From Pontibacter actiniarum (lineage in GTDB: Bacteria > Bacteroidota > Bacteroidia > Cytophagales > Hymenobacteraceae): a DNA stretch of 64,000 nt. Numbering within the stretch: position 1 is the stretch's first letter; every line of letters starts with the position of its first letter. The stretch spans positions 1,922,001 through 1,986,000 of the forward strand of contig NZ_CP021235.1 of the NCBI RefSeq assembly GCF_003585765.1. Direction: 5' to 3'. This document shows, piece after piece, positions 53,647 through 62,758 of this stretch. A program made the translations under genes and the position numbers. The notes beneath the pieces were generated by a model. That model did not search any database. It was given only the letters and a program-made list of their open reading frames with translations, and was not told the origin of the DNA.

Positions 53647-55290
53647 TTACTTTGCCACGCTTCGCTCTATTTCGCGCAGGTTCTCCATTTTCTTATTGCG
53701 CAGGAAGCCGTTAATATCCTCGAAGTGCTCCTTAATGCGCTTGTTGCCAAACTCAAACACCTTCGTGGCCAACCCGTCCAGGAAGTCCCGGTCGTGCGAC
53801 ACCAGGATCAGTGTTCCGTCGAAAGCCTTGAGCGCATCTTTCAGGATGTCCTTGGTCTTGAGGTCCAGGTGGTTGGTCGGTTCGTCGAGGATCAGGAGGT
53901 TGACAGGCTGCAGCAGCAGTTTGATCATCGCCAGGCGCGTTTTCTCCCCCCCGGACAATACCTTCACCTTCTTCTCCACGGTATCTCCACTGAACATGAA
54001 AGCGCCCAGCAGGTCTTTGATCTTCGTGCGCACGTCGCCAACGGCTATCTGATCAATCGTCTGGAACACCGTCAGGTCCTCGTCGAGCAGGGAGGCCTGG
54101 TTCTGGGCGAAGTAGCCGATCATGCAGTTGTGGCCCAACTGAAGCTTGCCGTCATAGTCCAGCTCCCCCATAATGGCTTTCACGAGGGTAGACTTTCCTT
54201 CACCGTTTTTCCCGACAAAGGCAATTTTCTCTCCGCGCTCAATCGTCAGCGAGGCATCCGCAAACACGGTGTGGTCGCCGTACTTCTTGGTAAGGTCCTC
54301 GACGATCACCGGGTAGTTTCCGGAGCGCGGGGCCGGCGGGAACTTCACGTTCAGGGCAGAGGTATCCACCTCATCCACCTCCACAATCTCCATTTTCTCC
54401 AGCATCTTTACCCGCGACTGCACCTGCAGCGTCTTGGAGTAAGTCCCTTTAAAGCGGTCGATGAACGTCTGAATCTCGGCAATTTCCTTCTGCTGGTCAT
54501 CGTACTGCTTCTGCTGCTGCTCGCGGCGCTCTTTGCGCAGCTGCAGGTATTGGGTGTAGTTAACTTTGTAGTCGTAGATGCGGCCCATCGTAACCTCTAT
54601 GGTGCGGTTGGTGATGTTGTCCACAAAGGTTTTGTCGTGCGAGATCACGATCACCGCCTTGGCGTTGTTCACCAGGAAGTCCTCTAGCCACTGGATGGAC
54701 TCAATGTCCATGTGGTTGGTCGGCTCGTCGAGCAGGATCAGGTCCGGCTTCTGCAGCAGGATCTTGGCCAGCTCGATACGCATGCGCCAGCCGCCGCTGA
54801 ACTCGCTCGTGGGCCGGGTGAAATCAGCGCGCAGGAAGCCCAGGCCCAGCAGCGTTTTCTCCACCTCGGCGTCAAAGTTTATTTCCTCGATGGAATAGTA
54901 CTTCTCCCCAAGCTCCGAGACCTGCTCAATCAATTTGTAGTAGTCATCAGAATCGTAGTCGGTGCGGGTCTCCAGCTGTGCGTTTAGTTCGTCCATTTGC
55001 GCCTTCATGTCCAGTATTCTGGAAAAGGCCTTGGAGGCTTCCTCAAACACGGTGCATTTGTCCTCTGTTAGCAAGTGCTGCGGCAGGTAGGCGATCACGG
55101 CATCCTTGGGCGCCGATATTTTACCGCGCGTGGGCTTGTTTACCCCCGCAATGGTTTTGAGCAGCGTCGATTTACCTGCGCCGTTCTTCCCCATGAGGGC
55201 AATGCGATCGTTCTCGTTGATGTTGAATGAGATATTGCTGAAAAGGGCTGAGCCGTTGAACTCAACCGTTACACCGTCTACTGAAATCAT
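53647..55290 (-). CDS. ABC-F family ATPase, ribosome-associated
   Basis: The start is the Met of MISVDGVTVEFNGSALFSN, giving 547 aa; a longer frame adds 35 unlikely residues, and the -7 box at 55309-55316 on this strand supports the short form. Two ABC domains: Walker A GKNGAGKST and GKNGEGKST, signatures SGGWRMR and LSGGEKTR, Walker B LILLDEPTNH and LLILDEPTNH. The linker (about 250-330) is the charged coiled P-site motif. No TM segment. ABC-F proteins act on the ribosome (YbiT/EttA-like); antibiotic protection cannot be claimed. A terminator follows. Confidence 0.93.
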   Translation of the reverse strand: MISVDGVTVEFNGSALFSNISFNINENDRIALMGKNGAGKSTLLKTIAGVNKPTRGKISAPKDAVIAYLPQHLLTEDKCTVFEEASKAFSRILDMKAQMDELNAQLETRTDYDSDDYYKLIEQVSELGEKYYSIEEINFDAEVEKTLLGLGFLRADFTRPTSEFSGGWRMRIELAKILLQKPDLILLDEPTNHMDIESIQWLEDFLVNNAKAVIVISHDKTFVDNITNRTIEVTMGRIYDYKVNYTQYLQLRKERREQQQKQYDDQQKEIAEIQTFIDRFKGTYSKTLQVQSRVKMLEKMEIVEVDEVDTSALNVKFPPAPRSGNYPVIVEDLTKKYGDHTVFADASLTIERGEKIAFVGKNGEGKSTLVKAIMGELDYDGKLQLGHNCMIGYFAQNQASLLDEDLTVFQTIDQIAVGDVRTKIKDLLGAFMFSGDTVEKKVKVLSGGEKTRLAMIKLLLQPVNLLILDEPTNHLDLKTKDILKDALKAFDGTLILVSHDRDFLDGLATKVFEFGNKRIKEHFEDINGFLRNKKMENLREIERSVAK

Positions 55291-55308
55291 ATGCTGAAAA
55301 TTTGGCTG

Positions 55309-55316
55309 CAAAGGTA
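55309..55316 (-). promoter_or_regulatory. -7 box of the ABC-F gene
   Basis: Reads TACCTTTG on the minus strand, a perfect TAnnTTTG. The start would be about 55303, leaving about a 13-nt leader. It argues against the longer ORF start. No TTTG -33 is clear. Confidence 0.5.
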
Positions 55317-55442
55317 ATGTTTTATTTTCTGGTGACACTGTATTTTTAGCAGAATGCTTTCCAGCGCCTGCCATTGCGTCACACAAAGCAGGCATCGGGG
55401 AGATTACACATTTGTAGGTACAAGTTTTAAACTAAAACGTCG

Positions 55443-55450
55443 TATATTTG
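55443..55450 (+). promoter_or_regulatory. -7 box of the DsbA gene
   Basis: TATATTTG is a perfect TAnnTTTG 39 bp before the start. No good -33 box at 19-21 bp is seen. Confidence 0.45.
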
Positions 55451-55488
55451 TTATCACAGCGTGACCAGACAACACACAAACATTGAAC

Positions 55489-56190
55489 ATGAGCAAACAA
55501 AGTATAAAAATAGACATCGTTTCTGATATTAACTGCCCTTGGTGCTACGTGGGGGAGCAGCGCCTGAAAAAGGCCGTTGCCGCCACGGAGGCCAAGTATA
55601 GCTTTGATATCAGCTTTAAACCCTACGAGCTGAATGCCAACCTCCCGCAGGAGGGCCAGGACAGAGTGGAGTACTTTAAAAAGGCCTACGGCCCTAACAT
55701 CGTCTCGCAGCTAGACGCCATGAATGAACGCATGACGAACGCGGGCGCCGAAGAAGGCATCGAATTTCGTTTTGATAAGCTAACGAAGGTGAACAACACG
55801 TTTAACGGGCACAGGCTGATTTGGCTGGCTGGCGAAAACGGTGTGCAGGAAAAAGTGGCCAACGCCCTTTTCTACAGCCACTTCACCGAGGGCAACAACA
55901 TGAACGACACTGAGCTGCTGAAGCAAATAGGCCTCGACAATGGCATACCGGCCGAAAAGCTGGAAGGCTTTTTTGAAAGTGAGGCAGGCAAGGCAGAGGT
56001 GCGTGAGATGGAGCAGTGGGCGCAGGATGCAGGCATCACAGGCGTACCCGCCTTCATCATTAACGACAAGTACCTGGTAAGTGGCGCACAGCCTGCCGAG
56101 GCTTTCCTGAACGTGTTCGCGCAGGTGGCACCGCAGCTAGAGGAAATCAAGGGAGAAGGCAACAGCTGCGGCATAGACGGCTGCTGCTAA
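55489..56190 (+). CDS. DsbA-family (FrnE-like) thiol oxidoreductase
   Basis: The start is the ATG at MSKQSIKID, giving 233 aa; the preceding TTG in frame is not used. It has the active CPWC at C16-C19 in NCPWCYVGEQRL and the cis-Pro loop TGVPAFIINDKYL (about 186-198). The helical insertion fits FrnE/2-hydroxychromene-2-carboxylate isomerase-like proteins. A C-terminal CGIDGCC tail adds three Cys. No signal peptide, so cytoplasmic. FrnE in Deinococcus is linked to oxidative stress; a role in redox homeostasis is likely here. Confidence 0.92.
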   Translation: MSKQSIKIDIVSDINCPWCYVGEQRLKKAVAATEAKYSFDISFKPYELNANLPQEGQDRVEYFKKAYGPNIVSQLDAMNERMTNAGAEEGIEFRFDKLTKVNNTFNGHRLIWLAGENGVQEKVANALFYSHFTEGNNMNDTELLKQIGLDNGIPAEKLEGFFESEAGKAEVREMEQWAQDAGITGVPAFIINDKYLVSGAQPAEAFLNVFAQVAPQLEEIKGEGNSCGIDGCC

Positions 56191-56216
56191 ACCAGCTCCT
56201 ATAGTTATTGTATTGC

Positions 56217-56244
56217 AAAAGGCCGGGCAGATAGCCGGCCTTTT
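56217..56244 (+). terminator. Terminator of the DsbA gene
   Basis: A 10-bp stem (AAAAGGCCGG, 56217-56226 with 56235-56244) with loop GCAGATAG, ending in TTTT. Confidence 0.75.
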
Positions 56245-56551
56245 GTGTATCCACCCAACTCCTGCAATCCTCTACCGAAACAAGATTCCCAGGCACCGGC
56301 TCCTCCTGGCCAACACCCGGCGTTAAACCACCTCCCTCCGCCCCCTGTTAGCATCTTGCCCTGCCCTTGGCGTAACCAGGCGCCCTAATTTCCAAGACCA
56401 TAGCCGGGCATCACTAAAAAGCACTAAATTTACAGCCATTACGTAGGCTTTACCATAGGCCTTTATCGAACTGCAACGCAAGGCGGCAACGGCCGGGGCG
56501 TAGCAAAGGGAATAACAAAGAAAAGTGACTACAACTATCAAAACAGCAGCC

Positions 56552-58351
56552 ATGGAACAGCCGAAGCGCCTCTTCGATTGCCTGGCTTATCAGCTAGAGC
56601 ATTTCCCGCTGGACGACATGCTCAGTGCCAAGGAGCATGGCCACTGGAAAAAGTACAGCACCAGCGACGTGCAGGACCATGTGCTCCGGATCAGTGCTTC
56701 GCTGCTTGCGCAGGGCATCTCCAACGGAGACGGCACCACCGAAGGCCGTGACAAAGTCGCCATACTGAGCCAGAACTGCCCTGAGTGGATGATGGTAGAC
56801 ATGGCCATCCAGCAGATCGGGGCTGTTTCGGTGCCTGTTTACCCCACTATCAACAACAGCGAGCTCCAGTTTATACTTTCGGATGCCGCCGTTAAGCTGA
56901 TCTTTGTGGGGGATGATACCCTTTACCGGAAAGTGCTCAGCATACAGGACGCCCTACCTGACCTTCAGGCAATATATGCCTTTAAGCCTGTAGCCGGTGC
57001 CCCGCACTGGACAGCGCTGCTTGCCGACACGACACCGGAAGTTGCGCAGCGCGTGCAGCAGCTAAGCCACTCGGTAGCCGAAACGGACCTGGCAACGATC
57101 CTGTACACCTCCGGCACCACAGGTACGCCGAAAGGCGTGATGCTTTCCCACCGCAACATTATCAGCAACGTGTTCGGCAGCGCAGACATCATTCAGGAGA
57201 TTGGGGTGCGCGGGAAAAGAGCGATCAGCTTCTTGCCCCTGAACCACGCCTTTGAGCGCATGGCCACCTATTGCTTTTTCTACAGCGGTGTGTCCGTGTA
57301 CTATGCCGAAAGTATGGAAAAGATCGCGGAGAACCTGCGGGAGGTAAAGCCGACGCTTTTCACTACTGTTCCGCGGCTGCTGGAGAAGGTGTACGAAGGC
57401 ATTCTGGCCAAGGGGGGCGAGCTGACGGGCATTAAGAAGCGCCTGTTTTTCTGGGCGCTCCGCCTGGCCGAGCAGTACGAGATTAACCAGCCGCAAGGCC
57501 CCAGCTATAAAGTACAGCTGGCCCTGGCCGACAGGCTGATCTTTAGCAAGTGGCGCGAAGCCCTGGGAGGCGAGGTAAAGGCAATCATTACCGGCGCGGC
57601 AGCCTGCCAGGTGCGGCTGCTAAAAGTCTTTACGGCGGCCGGAATCGTGATACAGGAGGGCTATGGCTTAACCGAGGCCTCCCCTATCATCAGCGGCAAC
57701 CGCTACAGCGAAAAGAACCGCATGTTCGGCACAGTGGGCCCGCTGCTAAAGGATGTGGAGGTACGCCTGGCACCAGACGGGGAGATTCTTTGCAAGGGGC
57801 CAAACGTGATGATGGGCTACTACAAGCGCCCTGACCTGACGGCAGAGGTAATGGAGGGAGACTGGCTGCGCACCGGCGACATCGGCACGATGCTGGAAGA
57901 CAGGTTCCTGAAAATAACCGACCGCAAAAAAGAGCTCTTTAAAACCAGCGGCGGCAAGTACGTGGCGCCCCAGCCCATTGAAAACAAAATGGTGGAAAGC
58001 CATTGGATAGAGCAGATTATGGTGGTGGGCGAGTTGCAGAAATACGTGGGGGCCCTCATTGTCCCTGCTTTCCAGGCGCTAAAAGAGTGGTACGCCAAGC
58101 AGGGCCAGCCCTACCCCGGCGACCAGGCGGTTATAAAGGACAAACAGGCTTGGGCCCTGATCAACGACGCCGTGGCCCAGTATAACGAGTACTTTAACCA
58201 TGTAGAGCAGGTTAAGAAATTTGTACTGCTGCCTTACAACTGGTCGATAGAGGGAGGCGAGCTAACCCCAACCCTCAAGCTGAAGCGAAAGGTAATTCAG
58301 GAAAAATATAAAGACCTGATCAGCCTGATTTACACGAAAGAGCTCGCCTAA
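56552..58351 (+). CDS. Long-chain fatty acid-CoA ligase (AMP-binding)
   Basis: I take the start at MEQPKRLFDCLAYQ, giving 599 aa; a GTG nine codons earlier (56525) is an alternative. The AMP-binding motifs are present: LYTSGTTGTPKGVMLSHRN (P-loop), YGLTEASPI and WLRTGDIG, DRKKELFKTSGGKYVAPQPIE (adenylation core; split for length). It activates fatty acids with ATP and CoA, in the cytoplasm or membrane-associated. Its stop codon lies within the 28-bp inverted repeat that separates it from the convergent aminotransferase. Confidence 0.95.
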   Translation: MEQPKRLFDCLAYQLEHFPLDDMLSAKEHGHWKKYSTSDVQDHVLRISASLLAQGISNGDGTTEGRDKVAILSQNCPEWMMVDMAIQQIGAVSVPVYPTINNSELQFILSDAAVKLIFVGDDTLYRKVLSIQDALPDLQAIYAFKPVAGAPHWTALLADTTPEVAQRVQQLSHSVAETDLATILYTSGTTGTPKGVMLSHRNIISNVFGSADIIQEIGVRGKRAISFLPLNHAFERMATYCFFYSGVSVYYAESMEKIAENLREVKPTLFTTVPRLLEKVYEGILAKGGELTGIKKRLFFWALRLAEQYEINQPQGPSYKVQLALADRLIFSKWREALGGEVKAIITGAAACQVRLLKVFTAAGIVIQEGYGLTEASPIISGNRYSEKNRMFGTVGPLLKDVEVRLAPDGEILCKGPNVMMGYYKRPDLTAEVMEGDWLRTGDIGTMLEDRFLKITDRKKELFKTSGGKYVAPQPIENKMVESHWIEQIMVVGELQKYVGALIVPAFQALKEWYAKQGQPYPGDQAVIKDKQAWALINDAVAQYNEYFNHVEQVKKFVLLPYNWSIEGGELTPTLKLKRKVIQEKYKDLISLIYTKELA

Positions 58352-58412
58352 GTATAAACCCAAGTATACAGCGCCTTTTCCCGCCGCTGTATACTTGGGT
58401 TTATACTTAGGC
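58346..58412. terminator. 28-bp perfect inverted repeat, bidirectional terminator
   Basis: Two perfect arms of 28 bp, 58346-58373 and 58385-58412, with an 11-nt loop, reach into the stop of the acyl-CoA ligase. Each arm carries AAGTATA twice (AAGTATA-AACCC-AAGTATA-CAGCG). No long T-run is present, but the stem is one of the strongest in the window. Confidence 0.85.
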
Positions 58413-58418
58413 ACTGGC

Positions 58419-59279
58419 TTAGCGCACCACCTGCTGCCGGCAGTATTCCTCCTCCAGCTGGATTAAATCCGCCAGCAGCGCGTGCGCCACCGGGCCGGGC
58501 TTACCGTCGGCTATGGTCTTTTCATCCACCTGCACCACGGGTAGAATCCGCTTTGTGGTACTGGTCAGGAAGGCCTCCTTTGCCTGGTATACATCTTCCA
58601 GCGTCACGGCCCGCTCAACTACCTTGTACTTTTTGGCGGCAAGTGCCAGCACATTTTTCCTGGTTACGCCAAGCAGCACATTTGAATCTGGCGTTACAAC
58701 GGTGCCATCCTGCGCCACAATAAAGAAATTGCAGCGCGGGAACTCCGTCACAACCCCGTTCTGCTGGTAAAGCACGTCGCTGGCCCCCTTGCTTCTGATC
58801 TCTTCGATCAGGCGGATACCCATGGTGTAGTTAATCGTCTTGGCCTGCGGTATCTCCCGCACATACGCGTGCGTGATGATCTTTATGCCGCGCGCAAGCA
58901 TCTCCTGCCCCGGCAGCGAAAGGGGCTGCTGCAGCATAACCAGGCTCGGCTCGGCAGGGTCGTACCCGTTGCCGGAGTAGCCACCCGTCAGGATCATTTT
59001 CACCCCCGACACGCCCATGTCGTTGCGTTCGATCAGTTCGTAAACCACATCGCGCAAGGCCTTATCAGACAGCGGCACGGCCATGTGCAGCATGCGTGCC
59101 GACGCATGGAAGCGCTCCAGATAATCCTCCAGGAAGAGCGGGTGCCCCTGCGACACTTTAACATAGTCGAACACGCCGTAGCCTCTCTGGATGGCAAGGT
59201 CGCTCACGTGCAGGAAGGCGTTGTCCAGCGGCAGGATTTCCCCGCGGACATAAGCAAAATTATTAGTCTGTGATGGCAT
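58419..59279 (-). CDS. Class IV aminotransferase (PLP; D-amino acid or ADC-lyase-like)
   Basis: A 286-aa fold type IV PLP enzyme. K147 in IPQAKTINY is the Schiff-base Lys; it has YQQNGVVTEFPRCNFF and LLGVTRKNVLAL, typical of D-amino-acid aminotransferase, BCAT or aminodeoxychorismate lyase. Which of these it is cannot be told from sequence alone; the Glu in VTEF is the cofactor contact. Cytoplasmic. Its start overlaps the end of the P1 peptidase gene by 17 bp, so the two are translated together; the peptidase may release D-amino acids that it uses. Confidence 0.9.
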   Translation of the reverse strand: MPSQTNNFAYVRGEILPLDNAFLHVSDLAIQRGYGVFDYVKVSQGHPLFLEDYLERFHASARMLHMAVPLSDKALRDVVYELIERNDMGVSGVKMILTGGYSGNGYDPAEPSLVMLQQPLSLPGQEMLARGIKIITHAYVREIPQAKTINYTMGIRLIEEIRSKGASDVLYQQNGVVTEFPRCNFFIVAQDGTVVTPDSNVLLGVTRKNVLALAAKKYKVVERAVTLEDVYQAKEAFLTSTTKRILPVVQVDEKTIADGKPGPVAHALLADLIQLEEEYCRQQVVR

Positions 59280-60420
59280 TGTGTTTCTTCAGGATCTTTA
59301 GGACTTTCGCTAGCGGCAGGGCCTCCACCGTTCTTTGCTCCTTGCCCGTCATGGTTTCTGCTTTAAACAGGGAGTTGATGATCGCTTCTTCCGTGGCCTC
59401 GATAACAGCCATGAACAAAGGCGACATGTCATCGTTGCGCAAGGTATTGTTTGCCTGCGTTTTACCTGGTGAAGTATAGGGGATACGCAGCTCCGGGTGC
59501 GCTGAAAAAGCGATGACGTAGTCTCCGCTTCCGTTAGAGGCGATCCCGCCGGTTTTTGCCAGGCCCATCATGGCGCGCTTGGCCATCCGTTCGAGGTTTC
59601 GGGCATCTACGGGGGCATCTGTGGCCACTACGATCATACAGGAGCCGTCGGCACTGTCTTTTATCTTCTGGCTGAAATAATACTGCCCCAGCTCCTGCCC
59701 CACGGGTGCCCCGTTTACCTGCAGCACACCGCCGAAGTTCGTCTGCACCAGCACCCCCACCGTATAGCCGCCCAGGCTCCCGGGCAGCTGCCGCGAGGAG
59801 GTGCCGATGCCGCCCTTAAAGCCAAAGCAAACCGTTCCGGTACCTGCCCCCACATTGCCCTCGTCCACGGCACCGCCTTTTGCCTGCTGTATCGCCTGCA
59901 CTACGTCCGCCTCCGTCACATGCCTGCCCCGGATATCATTCAGGTAGCCGTCGTTCGTCTCCCCCACCACCGCATTCACCGACTGCACCTCCTCATTATC
60001 CGGCTGCTGCAGCTCGTAGCCGACCACTGCGTTCAGGGCCGTGCCCACGCTCAGCGTGTTGGTTAGTATCACCGGCGTCTCCAGGTTGCCCAACTCCACC
60101 ACCTGCGTGCTTCCGGCCAGCTTCCCGAAACCGTTGCCTACGTACACCGCGGCAGGCACCTTCTCCTGAAACACATTGCCTTCGTGCGGCAGGATCGCGG
60201 TAACGCCCGTGCGCACACTGTCTTCCCGAACAAGGGTGGTATGCCCGACACGGACGCCTGCCACATCGGTGATAGCATTATGCTTGCCTGTCGGGAGCAC
60301 CCCGACCACGATGCCGTACTCCCGGGCCCGCTTGCGCTTTTGCTGGGCCCAGGCCTGTGTGGTTACTCCTATCATCAATAGCAGAAGAAGAAGTGGTTTT
60401 ACCTGTAGTGCTTGCTGCAT
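59263..60420 (-). CDS. Exported P1-family (DmpA/BapA) aminopeptidase
   Basis: The start is the Met of MQQALQVKPLL, giving 385 aa with a signal peptide (about 1-24, ending WAQQ); a longer frame adds 13 residues. P1 hallmarks: GKHNAITDVAGVRVGHTTL, SVNAVVGETNDGYLND and the nucleophile Ser in the GGIASNGSGDYVI autocleavage site. The precursor would self-process to α and β chains. It removes D- or β-amino acids from peptides, including β-peptides, in the periplasm. It overlaps the class IV aminotransferase downstream. Confidence 0.93.
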   Translation of the reverse strand: MQQALQVKPLLLLLLMIGVTTQAWAQQKRKRAREYGIVVGVLPTGKHNAITDVAGVRVGHTTLVREDSVRTGVTAILPHEGNVFQEKVPAAVYVGNGFGKLAGSTQVVELGNLETPVILTNTLSVGTALNAVVGYELQQPDNEEVQSVNAVVGETNDGYLNDIRGRHVTEADVVQAIQQAKGGAVDEGNVGAGTGTVCFGFKGGIGTSSRQLPGSLGGYTVGVLVQTNFGGVLQVNGAPVGQELGQYYFSQKIKDSADGSCMIVVATDAPVDARNLERMAKRAMMGLAKTGGIASNGSGDYVIAFSAHPELRIPYTSPGKTQANNTLRNDDMSPLFMAVIEATEEAIINSLFKAETMTGKEQRTVEALPLAKVLKILKKHNAITD

Positions 60421-60539
60421 AGGTAAATATAGATGAAATCTAAAGATATGCAGGCACAAAATCAGTTTTTATACATAGCGAAAAACGGATGGAGCGGGGT
60501 AACTCCTGCCTTGGCAGCAAGCCGGTGAAGAAACGGGTG

Positions 60540-61130
60540 TTACTCTCTGGGAGGGTTGATCATGATGTGGGCGCCATGCGTGCCGGGGTACATGATCCAG
60601 GGCATTCCCGGAGACGCTGCCTTCAGGGGTAAACCTGTGCCTTCAGCGGTGGCAAAGGGAATGTACACCACGTAGCGCAGGTAACCGTTCTCCACCTCCC
60701 CGGAGGATCGGTCAAAGTCTTCGTCATCGGCAGAGAAAACAAACAGTGAGGCAGGCTGCTTCGGCATGGCCAGCTTTCCGCTCTTTGCCTCCCGCTCCCG
60801 GGTAGCAAAAATCTCCTTGGCGTCTTTTCCGGCCTTCCGCAAAGCCCGGCCCCGCGCCATGAACGGCTCCAGGTCACGGTGGTAGCAGGAGGAGGAGAAA
60901 CCCTTCTGGGCCGGGTCGTCTGCAAGGCAGACCATCTCGTTCGTTCCTTTCCGCAACTGCACCAGCTCCCCCTGCTGGTTATACCCCCATACAGCCGCAC
61001 CTTCCCGCTTCTCAGCCGGCGCGGCCAGCACAGCCGACTTTATCTGAACTTCTGGTGATGGAACGCCTGACTGGGCAAAAGCGCTGAAAGCAGCCAGGAG
61101 AAAGACAGCTAGAACGAATGATTTTTCCAT
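60540..61130 (-). CDS. Hypothetical exported protein
   Basis: A 196-aa protein with a signal peptide (1-19, ending AFAQ). It has no domain that I recognise. The mature part has two Cys (VCLADD and SSCYH) 16 residues apart, possibly a disulfide, and a strongly charged middle (KAGKDAKEIFATRERE). The C-terminus GMPWIMYPGTHGAHIMINP with repeated His and Gly could bind metal. It is upstream of the peptidase gene on the same strand with a 119-bp gap; co-transcription is uncertain. Confidence 0.75.
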   Translation of the reverse strand: MEKSFVLAVFLLAAFSAFAQSGVPSPEVQIKSAVLAAPAEKREGAAVWGYNQQGELVQLRKGTNEMVCLADDPAQKGFSSSCYHRDLEPFMARGRALRKAGKDAKEIFATREREAKSGKLAMPKQPASLFVFSADDEDFDRSSGEVENGYLRYVVYIPFATAEGTGLPLKAASPGMPWIMYPGTHGAHIMINPPRE

Positions 61131-61331
61131 AGGTCGGGGCTTTAGGTTTGGGGTTTAAAACTAACAGCCGCCGCATCATGTGCCAGCAAGCCGTATGCTA
61201 CAAGGTGAGGTACGTAACCAGGTATAAAAGGATAGAACTACGCACCCTTCAATTAAAGCCAGGCAAACTGCTGTTGCATCTAAGAAAAAAATAACCTTTT
61301 TTAGCCTCCCCAGACACAATAAGAAATAACC

Positions 61332-61637
61332 ATGATTACACGACACTGGACGGGGCAGGTAAAGCCGGCGGAAGCAGAAAACTACCTGCATTACCTGCGG
61401 GAAGAGCTGTTTCCAAAGCTTCGGCAGTTAAAAGGCTACCTGGGTGCTTCTGTGCAACGCAGAGAGGCAGCTGGCGCAACCGAGTTTCTGGTTATCTCCA
61501 GCTGGCAGTCGATGGAGGATATTAGCCGGTTTGCCGGTGAGAAGGCAGCAGTAGCCGTTGTATCAGAAAAGGCGCAGCGCATGATGGTTAGCTTTGAGAA
61601 AGAAGTACGCCACTATGAGGTTGCCTACGCCGAGTAA
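61332..61637 (+). CDS. Antibiotic biosynthesis monooxygenase (ABM) domain protein
   Basis: A 101-aa ferredoxin-like dimer-forming protein. The pattern MITRHWTGQVKPAEAENYL, LKGYLGASVQRRE, and EFLVISSWQSMEDISRFAG is typical of ABM/DUF4286-like single domain proteins. They act as small monooxygenases (haem-degrading or quinol types) or have no known catalysis; no haem-binding His is evident, so the reaction is undetermined. It is followed by a long palindrome at 61678-61715. Confidence 0.85.
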   Translation: MITRHWTGQVKPAEAENYLHYLREELFPKLRQLKGYLGASVQRREAAGATEFLVISSWQSMEDISRFAGEKAAVAVVSEKAQRMMVSFEKEVRHYEVAYAE

Positions 61638-61677
61638 ACGGAAAGTATAAACAGGGCAGTCAGGCGCAAGCGTAACG

Positions 61678-61715
61678 CCACAGGCCGTTTTAGCTGCAGC
61701 TAAAACGGCCTGTGG
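61678..61715. terminator. 38-bp perfect palindrome between convergent genes
   Basis: Reads the same on both strands with centre 61696/61697, arms CCACAGGCCGTTTTAGCTG. It is a loop-free hairpin between the convergent ABM gene and the phosphatase gene, and its TTTT/AAAA tracts are within the stem. Confidence 0.7.
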
Positions 61716-61773
61716 TATATCAATTCCATAAAGCAAAGGCAGTTGCGGGAACGCCTTAAGTTTAGCTTGGTGC

Positions 61774-62610
61774 TCAGTTATTATTTAGCGCCAGCTGGCT
61801 GTCAACCGGGGTACTTTTCTCCTCTACCTTCACTAAAATGGTAGTGGCAAAGTAGTCGGTGCCGCCATCGCGCACAACGCGCCAGCCCATCTCCTCCAGG
61901 TCCTGCTGAATGTAGCGGTTCAGAAAACCGTGTGCCACCAGTACTACTTTGGAGTTGTCCTCACTTGCATCGGCCAAAGTTTTGGCCGCTTTCCTGGCCC
62001 TGTTCTTAGCCGCTGCAAAGCTCTCCACGCCGCTCTTGTCGAGCCCCAGCAGCCACTTTACGCGGGCAACAGCCGTCCATACTTTAATGGGCAAACGCAG
62101 CTTTAGCGCACGCTTGCCAATACTCCGCTCAAACTCACGGAAGTCCGCGGAGAAAGTCATGTCGCTGTCCGTGCCAAAGAGGTACTCGGCCGTGGCGCGG
62201 GCCCTGTTCAGCGGACTTACGAAGACTTTCACATCCTCCCCCTGCTGCACTTGAAAGAAAGGCTTTTCGGGAACCACAATGCCTACTGAATCATAGGCCG
62301 CGATGTAGCGCTGGGCCTGCTCATGGGAAAACTTGCCTGTCTTGACGAGGTCGGGCTCACCGTGCCGGACAAGTGCAATCTGCCGCAGCTTTCCGTAGTC
62401 TTTCACTACCTGGTCTTCCGGCTCAATAAAACGCGTCGCTTGGGCCACTGGCGCGCCTGCAGCCGTCACGTAGGCGGCCTCGGCGTTTAGCTCCTGGTAT
62501 TTTCCTGAGATATTTTCGATGACCTCGTGCCCGGACAGTTGTGTTTGAGCAGCGGCCGGCAGCACACCCAAAAAGGTGCAAATCAGGGTTGTCAATAGCA
62601 GTTTCTCCAT
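61774..62610 (-). CDS. Exported histidine phosphatase family protein
   Basis: The start is the Met of MEKLLLTTLICTF, giving 278 aa with signal peptide (1-21, ending AAAQ); the longer frame adds 26 residues without it. The RHG motif is at 82-84 (IALVRHGEPD; H83 the phosphate-carrying His) and the second His is in VLVAHGFLNRY. An Arg of the NRARATAEYL motif completes the pocket. It hydrolyses phosphate esters in the periplasm; substrate unknown. Its substrate pocket is shared by phosphoglycerate-mutase-like enzymes. Confidence 0.9.
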   Translation of the reverse strand: MEKLLLTTLICTFLGVLPAAAQTQLSGHEVIENISGKYQELNAEAAYVTAAGAPVAQATRFIEPEDQVVKDYGKLRQIALVRHGEPDLVKTGKFSHEQAQRYIAAYDSVGIVVPEKPFFQVQQGEDVKVFVSPLNRARATAEYLFGTDSDMTFSADFREFERSIGKRALKLRLPIKVWTAVARVKWLLGLDKSGVESFAAAKNRARKAAKTLADASEDNSKVVLVAHGFLNRYIQQDLEEMGWRVVRDGGTDYFATTILVKVEEKSTPVDSQLALNNN

Positions 62611-62758
62611 TGGCTTCACAACCACAGGCAGGGAAAGGTGGTTCCGGGGAGCTCCTTTTTGCTGTATATAAATTTCGCAGCCCCGCACTGTCCATTAAGA
62701 AAACACGACCAAAAGGCTAAAAGGAGGCAAGTCTGCCGTGCCCGAAAAGGCGGGTACA

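Noticed and set aside
53590..54687. A 365-codon plus-strand frame opposite the ABC-F gene
   Set aside because: The ABC-F motifs are unmistakable on the other strand; this frame is Leu/His-rich with no features.
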